From a virus, in IMG/VR virus record IMGVR_UViG_3300028025_006304, positions 1-64,000 of that record: a stretch of 64,000 nt of DNA; one strand, given 5' to 3'. Below, piece after piece: positions 54,353 through 62,885 of this stretch. The notes beneath the pieces are model-generated. The model was not told the origin of the DNA and did no database searches. It saw only the letters and a list, made by a program, of their open reading frames with translations. Position 1 is the stretch's first letter. Each line of letters opens with the position of its first letter. Both the position numbers and the translations under genes were made by a program.

Positions 54353-54371
54353 AATATGCAAATTTATATGG

Positions 54372-54381
54372 TGATAAATAT
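54372..54381 (-). promoter_or_regulatory. ATATTTATCA junction motif
   Basis: One-base variant ending 19 nt before ATG 54352, at the stop of the zinc-ribbon gene. Confidence 0.3.
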
Positions 54382-54962
54382 TAGGTTTTCTTTAAACTTT
54401 GCAAATATTTAATAGTTTCCTCTTTTGACTCAAGGAGTTTATTTTTGACTGAACCTGTCCATTTTTCTACGTCACCTGCCTCCGTAATATACGACTGGAT
54501 AGCATTGTGTTTGATTTCCTCGTTCATCCATAGCTCAAACGTTTCTATAATACCTTCAATATCTGAATTGTAGATTGTTTTTTCATATTCTTCCCAAAGT
54601 CCTTCTCTACGGATAGCTGCTTCAAAATCTATTTGGCAGTTAAAACAGCGTTTATACATGCTAAACCACTTTTTATCCAAATGTGGTTTCATTGTTTTCT
54701 TACAGGAAGGACAAAAAATGGGGAAATTAACCGCTTCACGAGCTTTATCAAGTTTTGTAACATTTTGTTTAATGCCATCCTTAATAGTCCACGTCTTATC
54801 TTCTTGATCCCATATATCTCCTTCGATATGTGGACCTTCTTGTTCTTTTGTAAAACCGACTGAAGTTGAGGATTTATCTGCATATTTTCCTTTTACTAGG
54901 TTTCTTAGACGTTGTACATCTTTTTCCTGGAATTGTTTTTTTAGAACATTTTCTTTACTCAT
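54381..54962 (-). CDS. Zinc-ribbon conserved phage protein
   Basis: A 193-residue protein with a CPSCKK...CFNCQ zinc ribbon (residues ~84-111). GDIWDQEDKTWTIKDGIKQN then TKLDKAREAV precede it, and an acidic helix WEEYEKTIYNSDIEGI follows. This is a family I recognise from many marine T4-like phages; the function is not established. Overlaps the next gene by 4 nt. Confidence 0.72.
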   Translation of the reverse strand: MSKENVLKKQFQEKDVQRLRNLVKGKYADKSSTSVGFTKEQEGPHIEGDIWDQEDKTWTIKDGIKQNVTKLDKAREAVNFPIFCPSCKKTMKPHLDKKWFSMYKRCFNCQIDFEAAIRREGLWEEYEKTIYNSDIEGIIETFELWMNEEIKHNAIQSYITEAGDVEKWTGSVKNKLLESKEETIKYLQSLKKT

Positions 54963-57493
54963 AAACCTAAGTCTTGTAACTGTTTGATTGTGTTAGCTGC
55001 TGAAGTGTGTAATATACCAATTCCACCATTAGCATTCCATGAATCGATAGTATCTTTTCTATCGTCTATTAAAATTTTATTTTGCCCAGCAAAATCGGCT
55101 TTCCTTTTAGCGGAACGAAAATATAATTTACGCATGTTAGGTAAACGTTGAACCCACTCGGTTTTACCTTGCATTGATTCGTTATTGTCTAACTTATAGC
55201 GTTCCTCAAATGGGATATCGAAATTAACAGAGGGGGCAGTTAAAACGTATGGGTTATATTCTTTGATATAGTCCCAAAGTTGTTTTCCATCGGGCATCCA
55301 ATCTAGGTTAGCCCAATATGAACGTTCGGGGATGTCTTTTTCTTTTAGACTGTTTCTAAATAAACTCCAAAATTCGTTTTTACCTTGTGAATCGGCGTGT
55401 TGAGTACTTACACCTGTTAGTTCTTTATACCCCTCATCGAAGTCCACTAACACACCATCCATATCACAAAATATCACATATTTCTTCTCTCTCATTTCCC
55501 CATCATTTTCATTAACACCCGTATTATGAAGGTACGAGATCTCTTCTAGGGGGGCAAGTTTAGCTACGAGTGCTGAGCCTTCTTTTTCAAATTTTGCTTT
55601 AGGGTATACTTTTTTGATGAATGCTTGGTAGAGATTATCGCGTTGGTTTCCCAAAACATCTTCACCTTTTTTAGGTGCTGGGTTATAAATTAACGCGTTA
55701 GTGTTTTTAAAGTCGGGGATGAGTTTGATTCCGGTTTGGATTATGTCTACTATTGTAGCCATCACTCGGAATACCTCTCCTCTGTTTATTACAGCACTAT
55801 CTGATTTACTTACACCCTTCTCTCCAGCTCCAAATCCGACCTCCATTCCATTTATATCCTCTCCTGTCTCATCATCCTCGTAATTGAGGGTTGTCAATTC
55901 AACCTCATATTCGATTCCACTGTCTGTAGTAAAACCAAACTCATAATCGCCTGGGTTAGTATTGGTAATTTCCCATTCATAGGGTTTTGAGGTGGCTTCT
56001 CCAACCTCTTGTAAACCCATAGCCAATTCACGAGCGTATTGGTTTAAACCGAATGGGTCTTTTACAGTTTTAAGTTTAATATCTGAGTTTTGAAGAAATT
56101 GTCCTTTAGGTGCTTTTTTAGGTTCAGAAGAAACCAACGAACCCTCATTTTGTAAACTATCAGTCCAGTTACGGAATGTCATAGTACCCTTTAGGTTAGC
56201 TTCAGCTTCAATATCGTTTAGATGATCGTCCTCTTGAGTATTTGTAGTTGTAATATCTCCCAATCTACCCTCCAGATTTTGGATATGGTGAATCATCTCA
56301 TGCGCGTAAGAACGCACAATATCTTTGGGATGACGCCCGTAAGTGTATAGGGTGATAGACTTATTGATCGGATCATAGTACGCGGTTTTACCCAAGAATT
56401 CTTCGGCATTAACCATATCATCACCTACTAGCTCAATGCTGGGAACAGGATCAATATTATATCCTTTCCCACGCATGTAATTAGTTAACTCGGCTATTTT
56501 TTCGAGTATGTCAATAGATGGGATAGTGTTTTCTTTTAACGGTTTATACCCTGAACCAAATGGAGCTGATTTACCATCATGGTTAGGTGCTACGTTTTCT
56601 TTTTTTAGACGTTGGGTTTTTTCTTTAGATGCTTCTTTTCTTTGTTCAGCATAATCTAAAGCTGTTTTTAAACGTCTTTTAACCTCAGGATCTTTTGCTC
56701 TTTCGTAAGCTGCTCTAACACGCTGGTGAATTAAATTAATAATTTGAGATTGGCGAGCGTGTGATTTTGATTTAAAAGATTCTTTAGATAGTGTGTCTAT
56801 AATATCTTGTTTAGTAGAGAATTTAACACCTACAGTATCGCTTGGATCTTCGTCTGTGTATAATCTACGAGATGATCCTTTTGGTTTTTTACCTGTACCT
56901 GTTTTAGGATCTCCTTCTTTTAAAACGTTTGGTTCTAAAATATTGTAAATATCTTCCTTTTCGTTAGCTGGAATCTCAGTAGGGAGATAAGTAAAGAATT
57001 TTTCTTTATCCCCTTTTTGAAGTGCTTTACGAGCGTTTGTTCCACTCATATCACCAGCTGGGGTTTTAATTACTCGAACCTCTATGTTAGGGTATTTTTC
57101 TTCTACCCCCTTGGTGCGAGAGATAATATCTTGTAAATCATCTTCTCTACCTTCACGGTAACCCAAAACAAAATATACTTTCTCGTCTGGGTGGTTTTTA
57201 GCATAACGTAAGATATCTCCGATTGGGGAAGCTGATGGTTCTATTTGAACTTTAGATGGGAGCAATTCCTTGTAAATATCCCATATTTGCATAGATTGTT
57301 CTTGTTCGATTCCATCTCTAACACCCCCACCAACATAGATTAAAAATTTGTCTATGTCTTTAAAATCTTTTAAAGCTGTTTTAACTAAGTCAAAGTGACC
57401 TTTGGTGGGTGGTTTAAAACCACCCCCATAGATTGCTGTAACGGATTTTCCGTCTATTAGCTCGTTAACTAAAAACTTAGTTAATTCGTCCAT
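54959..57493 (-). CDS. Nucleotidyltransferase-zincin-HAD multidomain protein
   Basis: An 844-residue protein of four parts. (1) 15-190: cytidylyltransferase/NMNAT fold, GGGFKPPTKGHFDLV (TxGH 30-33) and SGTNARK. (2) ~322-450: zincin with HEMIHH (398-403; third ligand perhaps Glu429 or Glu431). (3) ~500-645: beta domain of unknown role, GFTTDSGIEYEVELTTLNY. (4) 668-844: HAD phosphatase, FCDMDGVLVDFD (Asp677, Asp679) and IDDRKD. LKE (191-193), LKE (319-321), LQE (494-496) and LEE (649-651) fall at the junctions. The first ten residues lack a good leader. The parts could be separate enzymes released after cleavage. Confidence 0.78.
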   Translation of the reverse strand: MDELTKFLVNELIDGKSVTAIYGGGFKPPTKGHFDLVKTALKDFKDIDKFLIYVGGGVRDGIEQEQSMQIWDIYKELLPSKVQIEPSASPIGDILRYAKNHPDEKVYFVLGYREGREDDLQDIISRTKGVEEKYPNIEVRVIKTPAGDMSGTNARKALQKGDKEKFFTYLPTEIPANEKEDIYNILEPNVLKEGDPKTGTGKKPKGSSRRLYTDEDPSDTVGVKFSTKQDIIDTLSKESFKSKSHARQSQIINLIHQRVRAAYERAKDPEVKRRLKTALDYAEQRKEASKEKTQRLKKENVAPNHDGKSAPFGSGYKPLKENTIPSIDILEKIAELTNYMRGKGYNIDPVPSIELVGDDMVNAEEFLGKTAYYDPINKSITLYTYGRHPKDIVRSYAHEMIHHIQNLEGRLGDITTTNTQEDDHLNDIEAEANLKGTMTFRNWTDSLQNEGSLVSSEPKKAPKGQFLQNSDIKLKTVKDPFGLNQYARELAMGLQEVGEATSKPYEWEITNTNPGDYEFGFTTDSGIEYEVELTTLNYEDDETGEDINGMEVGFGAGEKGVSKSDSAVINRGEVFRVMATIVDIIQTGIKLIPDFKNTNALIYNPAPKKGEDVLGNQRDNLYQAFIKKVYPKAKFEKEGSALVAKLAPLEEISYLHNTGVNENDGEMREKKYVIFCDMDGVLVDFDEGYKELTGVSTQHADSQGKNEFWSLFRNSLKEKDIPERSYWANLDWMPDGKQLWDYIKEYNPYVLTAPSVNFDIPFEERYKLDNNESMQGKTEWVQRLPNMRKLYFRSAKRKADFAGQNKILIDDRKDTIDSWNANGGIGILHTSAANTIKQLQDLGL

Positions 57494-57856
57494 TTACTGA
57501 AGCTTCATGATAAGCTCTTTTGCCTTAGCTTTCTTATCAGCGATTGCTGTTTTAGCTGCTCTATACTCTTCCATTTCGCGCTTAAGAGCTTCTTTCTGCA
57601 TTTCGTACTCTTTCATAGCTGTTTTAGCATGTTTGCGAGCCGCTGATTTATTAGTACCTGCATAAGCAGCTGCAATCTCGTTCATGTCAATAGTATCGTA
57701 GATTGAAGCAGGACGGATCATATCATCCATAGACATACCTCTCATTGGTTTCATTACAAGAATGATTTCGCCAATCTCGTTATATGGCTCTTTCATTTCC
57801 ATTGTTTCTGCTTCAAGGGCTTCCTTAATAAGGGATTTTAATACTGATTTTTTCAT
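57494..57856 (-). CDS. Helical internal-protein candidate with class II leader
   Basis: A 120-residue protein. The leader MKKSVLKSLIKEALEAE has I-K-E (10-12) before Ala. The rest is charged and helical (ARKHAKTAMKEYEMQKEALK), with a mid-segment IILVMKPMRGMSMDDMIRP. One base from the multidomain gene and ATGA-coupled to the kinase gene. Confidence 0.7.
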   Translation of the reverse strand: MKKSVLKSLIKEALEAETMEMKEPYNEIGEIILVMKPMRGMSMDDMIRPASIYDTIDMNEIAAAYAGTNKSAARKHAKTAMKEYEMQKEALKREMEEYRAAKTAIADKKAKAKELIMKLQ

Positions 57857-58656
57857 GAGTTAAGGAATTGTTTTATTTTAGACTGAGCCTCTGGGATAGA
57901 GACTGTTTGTTGAATAATATTTTGTACGTTTTCTTTGTTGCGTAATGATAGAATTTCCTGTTCTAGTTTTTCTTTATCAGCTCTGGATTTAGCTGCTTCT
58001 TTTTCTGTTTTTGGTTTGGTATCTTGTGGTTTGAAAGGATCAATATAACGTTTAATTATATCTTCTAAACTTCTTTTACCAAACGGATCCTTGTCTTTTG
58101 TAGTAGCTACAAAGTTTTGACCAAATAAGTTAAGGTACGGGATAAAGTTTTTTGTTACGTTTGCCCATGTTTGCATTACAATACCTGGCATCAAACTTCT
58201 ATCCTCACCAGCTGAACGCTCGAATCTATCTTCGTTTTTCTTAAGTGATTTTTCAAGTGAAGAGTATACAAATACCATCATTACATCATATCCAGCTTCC
58301 TCTAATGTTTCCTTTAATTTAACGGTTTCATTATATGATGCTGCTGTACCGTCAATGACAATATTCCCACGCTTTTCAATTTCTTGTTTTAACTCAGCCT
58401 TATAAGGTTCTTTAGCTGATGCCATTGCTATAGCTGCTCCACTTCTACCAGCAGCATCTGCTCTTTTTAGATCAAGTGAGATGCCAGCGTTGCGGAGATT
58501 TTTAATAAAATAATCATCAATATTTAGTACCGTTAAACCAAGATCACGGATTATCTCATCTGTAACAGATGATTTTCCAGCACCGGGAGCCCCAGCAAGT
58601 ATAATAGCTTTAGGAGAACCTTGTACCTCCTTTAGTAATCTTATCAGTGAAATCAT
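57853..58656 (-). CDS. Zeta-toxin-like P-loop kinase with class I leader
   Basis: A 267-residue protein. Leader MISLIRLLKE (Leu8-Lys9-Glu10). The kinase core begins at Walker A GAPGAGKS (22-29), then LNIDDYF, RGNIVIDGTAASYN and DVMMVFVYSSLEKSLKKNED. This resembles zeta-toxin/AAA_33 kinases, which act on UDP-sugars or nucleotides. The C-terminal ~60 residues are a charged coiled coil. If packaged, it could act in the host early after infection. Substrate unknown. Confidence 0.8.
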   Translation of the reverse strand: MISLIRLLKEVQGSPKAIILAGAPGAGKSSVTDEIIRDLGLTVLNIDDYFIKNLRNAGISLDLKRADAAGRSGAAIAMASAKEPYKAELKQEIEKRGNIVIDGTAASYNETVKLKETLEEAGYDVMMVFVYSSLEKSLKKNEDRFERSAGEDRSLMPGIVMQTWANVTKNFIPYLNLFGQNFVATTKDKDPFGKRSLEDIIKRYIDPFKPQDTKPKTEKEAAKSRADKEKLEQEILSLRNKENVQNIIQQTVSIPEAQSKIKQFLNS

Positions 58657-58670
58657 ATACGCGCGTTTAC

Positions 58671-58680
58671 GTATAAATAT
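58671..58680 (-). promoter_or_regulatory. ATATTTATAC intergenic motif
   Basis: Ends 14 nt before the kinase ATG (58656), at the stop of the nuclease gene. Confidence 0.35.
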
Positions 58681-59453
58681 CAGAGTTCTCTCTTAACTAC
58701 AGTCTTGAACTCAGTAAAGATAGGTGAGTGATTTGGATTTTCTAGATCAAACAATTTCTTAACTGTTTTGAATATATCCATGTTTTCCTCTGTAGTGCGT
58801 TTAGATTCATATATTTCCCATCCCTTACCTTGCATAAATCCAGTTTTTGACCCACGCTTAGATGATTTGAGCCACAAAATAGCTGTGCGGTTAACTTGCT
58901 TACCGTAGCATTCCTCGTAACACGTAGCGTAGGCGGCTGTTTGTAGATCGTATGTAGTTTGTAGATGGTTGGATGTTTTGAAGTCTATAATCCATAACTC
59001 GTCCTCGATTTCGCAAACCAAGTCACAGGTGCCCGCAATCTCATATACATCGGAGAACAAATGAACTTCGGTCTCAATCAATTTAGGTTTGTATGTCTCC
59101 CAAAAATCTACAAAACGAAGAAACATCTGCCACACATCTGGATTGTGTTGTGGGTTGCCCCCCTCGTTTAGAAAATGGAGCTCTTTACCGTTTAGATATT
59201 CCTCGATTAGCTCGTGAGTGGCTGTACCTTCTTCACCTGCTTTTTTAACAATATATTCTGATGAATAGCCTACTTTTTTTAACCAATCCTCGAAGAATTT
59301 TCCTTTTGGATAAGCTGACAACACGTAAGTGATTGATGGGTAATATTTTCCGTTACGTCTATAGTAACGAGAGTCTGGCATAGTAATCTGTTTAGCATCT
59401 TCTGAAACCTCTAAAATGCGATTGTAAGATTGCTTGATGTTTCTTTTACTCAT
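58680..59453 (-). CDS. RecB-like PD-(D/E)XK exonuclease
   Basis: A 257-residue nuclease. GTATHELIEEYL (His80), AGTCDLVC (Asp144), WIIDFKTS (Asp157, Lys159) and LQTAAYA (Gln171) match the RecB/Cas4-type nuclease core in order and spacing. It would degrade or process DNA ends during recombination or replication. ATGA overlap with the primase gene. The start contains R-ILE-V (13-15), a weak leader-like match, probably coincidental. Confidence 0.85.
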   Translation of the reverse strand: MSKRNIKQSYNRILEVSEDAKQITMPDSRYYRRNGKYYPSITYVLSAYPKGKFFEDWLKKVGYSSEYIVKKAGEEGTATHELIEEYLNGKELHFLNEGGNPQHNPDVWQMFLRFVDFWETYKPKLIETEVHLFSDVYEIAGTCDLVCEIEDELWIIDFKTSNHLQTTYDLQTAAYATCYEECYGKQVNRTAILWLKSSKRGSKTGFMQGKGWEIYESKRTTEENMDIFKTVKKLFDLENPNHSPIFTEFKTVVKREL

Positions 59454-60382
59454 ATTAATTCGAGTTTTTTAGCCATTAAATCGTATTGAGTTAACGGGTA
59501 AGTATTTTGAATGAGGGATGTGAACTTTTCAAATCCCATTTCACCTGGATCCTTATCCTCCAGGTTTACTAAATAAACTTCCTTTCCTTCCCCTAGTAAC
59601 ATCTCGGCGTGTTTTAAAGCATCTTTCATCGCATCCTTATCCAGGGCAATATAGATTTGCTTTACAGTTGATGTTACGATCTGCTTCATTAAGTTATCTT
59701 GAATGTGTTTTCCCAAAAGTGGGATAGCGTTGCGTTTGATAGCCAAAGCATCAAATGGCCCCTCACACAATACGAGTGGAGAGGACCAGTTTACGAATAG
59801 CTCAAACGGTACTATATTTTTACTGAGTGGTGGGTTCTTGTATTTGACTGGAGAGTTCGAGTCAAAGTTGCGAGCTACAAAGTAGTTTAGTTTACCCTCG
59901 GTAGAATACGATGGTATAATGATCATCTTGTTATAGACACCACCCTCGCAATATCCTATATTGTATTTGAGTATATCGTGTTTTGAAATGCCTCGTTTTT
60001 TAAGGTAGATTAAAGCATGTCTCCCTACAATATCGTTTTCTGTTATCTCGGATAGTGGTTTAAACTCATCTGGGAGTTTGATATCGAAATGGGCTTGGTT
60101 AGTGGTAATGTGGTGTCCCGATCCTACAAGTGAGCGGAGCTCTGTTATCTTATCTTGTGGGGCATCTATAGCTTTGAATAGGCTAAGTAGTTTGGATCCT
60201 TTTTTACCACACACCCAACAATGCCATTTTTGATAAAAAGTAGCATTCTCATCGTAATTGATCTCGAGTTTGGGTTTGTGGTGATTGCAGAACGGGCACG
60301 TGTGGGCTTGATTGCCGCGTGCTGTTTGTTTGCCGGCTCCTATAACAGAGTTAACTAAGTTGACTACTAGTTGATTTACCAT
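59450..60382 (-). CDS. DnaG-type DNA primase
   Basis: A 310-residue primase. The zinc-binding CPFCNHHKPK...HCWVC (Cys29, Cys32, Cys55, Cys58) is followed by an RNA polymerase domain; TOPRIM motifs are VLCEGPFDALA (Glu207) and YIALDKDA (Asp248, Asp250). It is shorter than bacterial DnaG and lacks the helicase-binding tail. It synthesises primers on the lagging strand. Its helicase partner is outside the window. Confidence 0.9.
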   Translation of the reverse strand: MVNQLVVNLVNSVIGAGKQTARGNQAHTCPFCNHHKPKLEINYDENATFYQKWHCWVCGKKGSKLLSLFKAIDAPQDKITELRSLVGSGHHITTNQAHFDIKLPDEFKPLSEITENDIVGRHALIYLKKRGISKHDILKYNIGYCEGGVYNKMIIIPSYSTEGKLNYFVARNFDSNSPVKYKNPPLSKNIVPFELFVNWSSPLVLCEGPFDALAIKRNAIPLLGKHIQDNLMKQIVTSTVKQIYIALDKDAMKDALKHAEMLLGEGKEVYLVNLEDKDPGEMGFEKFTSLIQNTYPLTQYDLMAKKLELI

Positions 60383-60401
60383 GTAGACAAGATAATAAAG
60401 A

Positions 60402-60421
60402 AAGCTTGGATAACCAAGCTT
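60402..60421 (-). terminator. Terminator after SegE-like gene
   Basis: An 8-bp perfect stem (AAGCTTGG with CCAAGCTT, four-base loop) overlaps the stop codon region; the minus strand then reads TTTCTTTATT. The arms share AGCTTGG/CCAAGCT with the terminator at 9412. Confidence 0.75.
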
Positions 60422-60863
60422 ACTCTATAAAGTCTTTTCTGAAGAATTTCCCGAGCACATTATCGTTGTACCATTTTTCCGGTTCCTCCAATACCCCCAT
60501 TGTAAATAAATATTTGCACTCGTAATAGGTAAGTAGCTTTTTACTGGGAACCAACTTTAAGATGACTCTCTCGAACTCGTCTTGTCTACCTTGCTTGAGT
60601 AACTCTAAGATTGGTTTAGCTGAACCATAGTATGTTTTCCAATCGCTTTCCTTTTGGATTACCTCGGTGGTTGATTTTCTACCCCTACCAGATTGCTCAG
60701 CGAGTTGTTTTTTGGTGAGTTTTTTCTTCACGTTGTGGTATAGTACTTTCTTACCAATGTAAGAAAATCCACTTGGAACGTGAGTAACCTGATAAATAAA
60801 ACCATAGGTATCTGCTGGGAAATCTTCTAAGCTAGATACCTCTTTATTATTATATAACCACAT
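60420..60863 (-). CDS. SegE-like GIY-YIG endonuclease
   Basis: A 147-residue protein. YGFIYQVTHVPSGFSYIGKK is a GIY-YIG motif; SGRGRKSTTEVIQKESDWKT and LLTYYECKYLFTMGVL (catalytic Glu) follow. It resembles the putative SegE-type nucleases of T4-like phages. It lies between a fibre gene and the primase, bounded by a terminator. Confidence 0.75.
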   Translation of the reverse strand: MWLYNNKEVSSLEDFPADTYGFIYQVTHVPSGFSYIGKKVLYHNVKKKLTKKQLAEQSGRGRKSTTEVIQKESDWKTYYGSAKPILELLKQGRQDEFERVILKLVPSKKLLTYYECKYLFTMGVLEEPEKWYNDNVLGKFFRKDFIE

Positions 60864-60873
60864 AAATTATTAT

Positions 60874-61884
60874 TTATAATGCATACCAAGATGATCCATC
60901 CCACATATATGGTCTAGGAGGGGTACTTGCGGATACAGCAAATGACCCAGTAGCTACACCTGAAGGTAGTGGGTGGATTGGTTGCAATGTTAGAACTTGT
61001 GAGGCAGAAACTATTAAGTCCCCATTTATAGTTAAATCTCTAGTTGAAAAATCACCTAAGATAAGAGGACTAGTAGTATTAGATACTGAGCTATGTATTT
61101 TAAGTTTATTAGACTCCCCGGCTACTCCTAAAACTTCATTACCTATGTAAACATTATAATTACCTGTATTATTATTATATCCACTATTTGTGCCTACTGC
61201 AGTATTACCTGCACCTGTAGTTATATTATATAATGAATAAAATCCTAAAGCAGTATTATTATCAGCTGATGTTGCTTGTAACAAAGCTGAATCTCCAACT
61301 ATAGTATTAACTCCTCCACCTTGAAGATTAAATCCAGCTTGGTACCCTACAGCAGTATTACCATCACCTGAGGTTAAAGATAATAAAGCAGCGCTACCTA
61401 CTTGAGTGCTTGAGACATTTTTAAGTCCTACATTTACTCCATTTATCCGAGATGATCCATAAGTTTCAAATGAACCTGATATTATAGCTGATCCGGTGTA
61501 AGGGAATACTCTAACAAAAGAAGCAGTTGTAGCGAAAGATGAACTAGTACTAAAAGAAGCAGTTGTAGCAAATGATGAACTAGCAATACTACTAATGTAG
61601 GAAGCTGTTAAGGCAAATGAAGCACTTGTAGCATTAGCTGCTGTTGAAGCAAATGAAGCTGATGTGGCTAATAAAGCAGTACCATTCAAATTACCCCCAA
61701 ATGAACCAGTAAATGAACCTGACATTCCTTGAGTAGAAACTACAGAGCCTGTAATCCTAAGACTACCACTTATAGAAATATTATAAGCTGCGGTCCCTGT
61801 TAAAGCATCTACAGATTGAGTAACATGCCATGCTTCAACAGTGTTTGAAGTTGTTATCCCGGTTTTTGATAGTACTAGAGCCAT
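60874..61884 (-). CDS. Fibre-like virion surface protein
   Basis: A 336-residue protein. Residues ~40-125 carry many TSASFA/TASF repeats; ~165-260 have NTAVGYQAG-type beta repeats like those of the S74 fibres; PYTGSAIISGSFETYG matches the gene at 26999. It ends PYMWDGSSWYAL, typical of a terminal carbohydrate-contact head. No chaperone tail. Likely a tail fibre or adapter. Confidence 0.7.
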   Translation of the reverse strand: MALVLSKTGITTSNTVEAWHVTQSVDALTGTAAYNISISGSLRITGSVVSTQGMSGSFTGSFGGNLNGTALLATSASFASTAANATSASFALTASYISSIASSSFATTASFSTSSSFATTASFVRVFPYTGSAIISGSFETYGSSRINGVNVGLKNVSSTQVGSAALLSLTSGDGNTAVGYQAGFNLQGGGVNTIVGDSALLQATSADNNTALGFYSLYNITTGAGNTAVGTNSGYNNNTGNYNVYIGNEVLGVAGESNKLKIHSSVSNTTSPLILGDFSTRDLTINGDLIVSASQVLTLQPIHPLPSGVATGSFAVSASTPPRPYMWDGSSWYAL

Positions 61885-61885
61885 T

Positions 61886-62881
61886 TTATTTATCTATATT
61901 TACTAAAATTGTTAAATCAGTGGTGTTAGATGTAGGTAAAGGTTGAGCTAATTTCCCCACGGCTAATAAGTTTTGTGCATTATCATATAACCCTACTGTT
62001 GTAACATATGGTGAGAAAAATGAACCAGTAACATTACTACTTAAATTCCCATCACTATCTCTAGCTGATGTATTTAAAGTAAAATTAAATTCATTTTCTC
62101 TAATAGTACATTTGTACTGTGTTTCATAAATAATAATTGAGCTGGAGAAAGAACATGTCACATTAGTGGATGTCATAAAACTATTAATAGAAGGAACAGC
62201 ATCTCCAGCCCCATAAACACCTACACCATAATCATCATATCCATATCCTTCAAAAGTAGCACCACCACCCCCTCCATCTGAGTATGATGATGAGTTTGTT
62301 AATATAATTAGACCTTGGGTGTATATAATATTTCCAAAATTAGCACCATTTGATTCAACTATAATATTACCCTCACCATCATCTACTAATGATACACTAG
62401 CTGAGGTAAATCTAAAAGAATTAGGTACTATATAATCACCATAAATTTTAGATGGGATAGAGATAACTCCTATAGTATTTCCTGATCCTGTAGGAATAAA
62501 TCTAGTAGGAACTAGTGTACTCTGTAAAAAATTATCATATAATGGACTTTGAATAGCCCCTATTAAAACATCTCCACTCGTATTAGAACCAGGGAATAGT
62601 ACAGGCTGAGATACATTATCTCCAGCACTAGAAGATAAATAATTGCTGTAATAAAGTTGTTTAATTGATTGGTAAATTAAAGCTTGGTATTGGGTAGACA
62701 ATGTACCTGTAGTTGATTGATCATCAAACCAATCAACATTTGTACCTAAAAACCTATCAATACCAACTAATTGACCGTCAGATCCAGTTGCCCATTGTGA
62801 ATAAGGAAAATCAAAATTTTTGTTAACCGTAAACGGTGTAACAATTATATCAGAGGCTAAAAATTGTTTCCAAGCACTCAT
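61886..62881 (-). CDS. Tail-surface structural protein, copy A
   Basis: A 331-residue protein starting MSAWKQFLASDIIVTPF. Its C-terminal segment YVTTVGLYDNAQNLLAVGKL matches the neighbouring gene at 62886 (YITTVGLYNDANELLAVAKL), so the two are paralogues. The middle is Ser/Gly-rich with a GGGGGATFEG stretch. The opening MSAWK recalls SWKKVI of the fibre genes. Likely part of the baseplate or a fibre base. Confidence 0.68.
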   Translation of the reverse strand: MSAWKQFLASDIIVTPFTVNKNFDFPYSQWATGSDGQLVGIDRFLGTNVDWFDDQSTTGTLSTQYQALIYQSIKQLYYSNYLSSSAGDNVSQPVLFPGSNTSGDVLIGAIQSPLYDNFLQSTLVPTRFIPTGSGNTIGVISIPSKIYGDYIVPNSFRFTSASVSLVDDGEGNIIVESNGANFGNIIYTQGLIILTNSSSYSDGGGGGATFEGYGYDDYGVGVYGAGDAVPSINSFMTSTNVTCSFSSSIIIYETQYKCTIRENEFNFTLNTSARDSDGNLSSNVTGSFFSPYVTTVGLYDNAQNLLAVGKLAQPLPTSNTTDLTILVNIDK

Positions 62882-62885
62882 TCAT

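Noticed and set aside
58680-59453. RILE-V near the start of the RecB-like nuclease as a capsid leader
   Set aside because: The preceding residues are basic and irregular, unlike both leader classes, and the enzyme fits replication/recombination with the adjacent primase.
60872-60879. TATAAATA in T4 orientation before the SegE-like gene
   Set aside because: It overlaps a stop codon and is the only copy I noticed in that orientation at a junction; insufficient for a promoter call.
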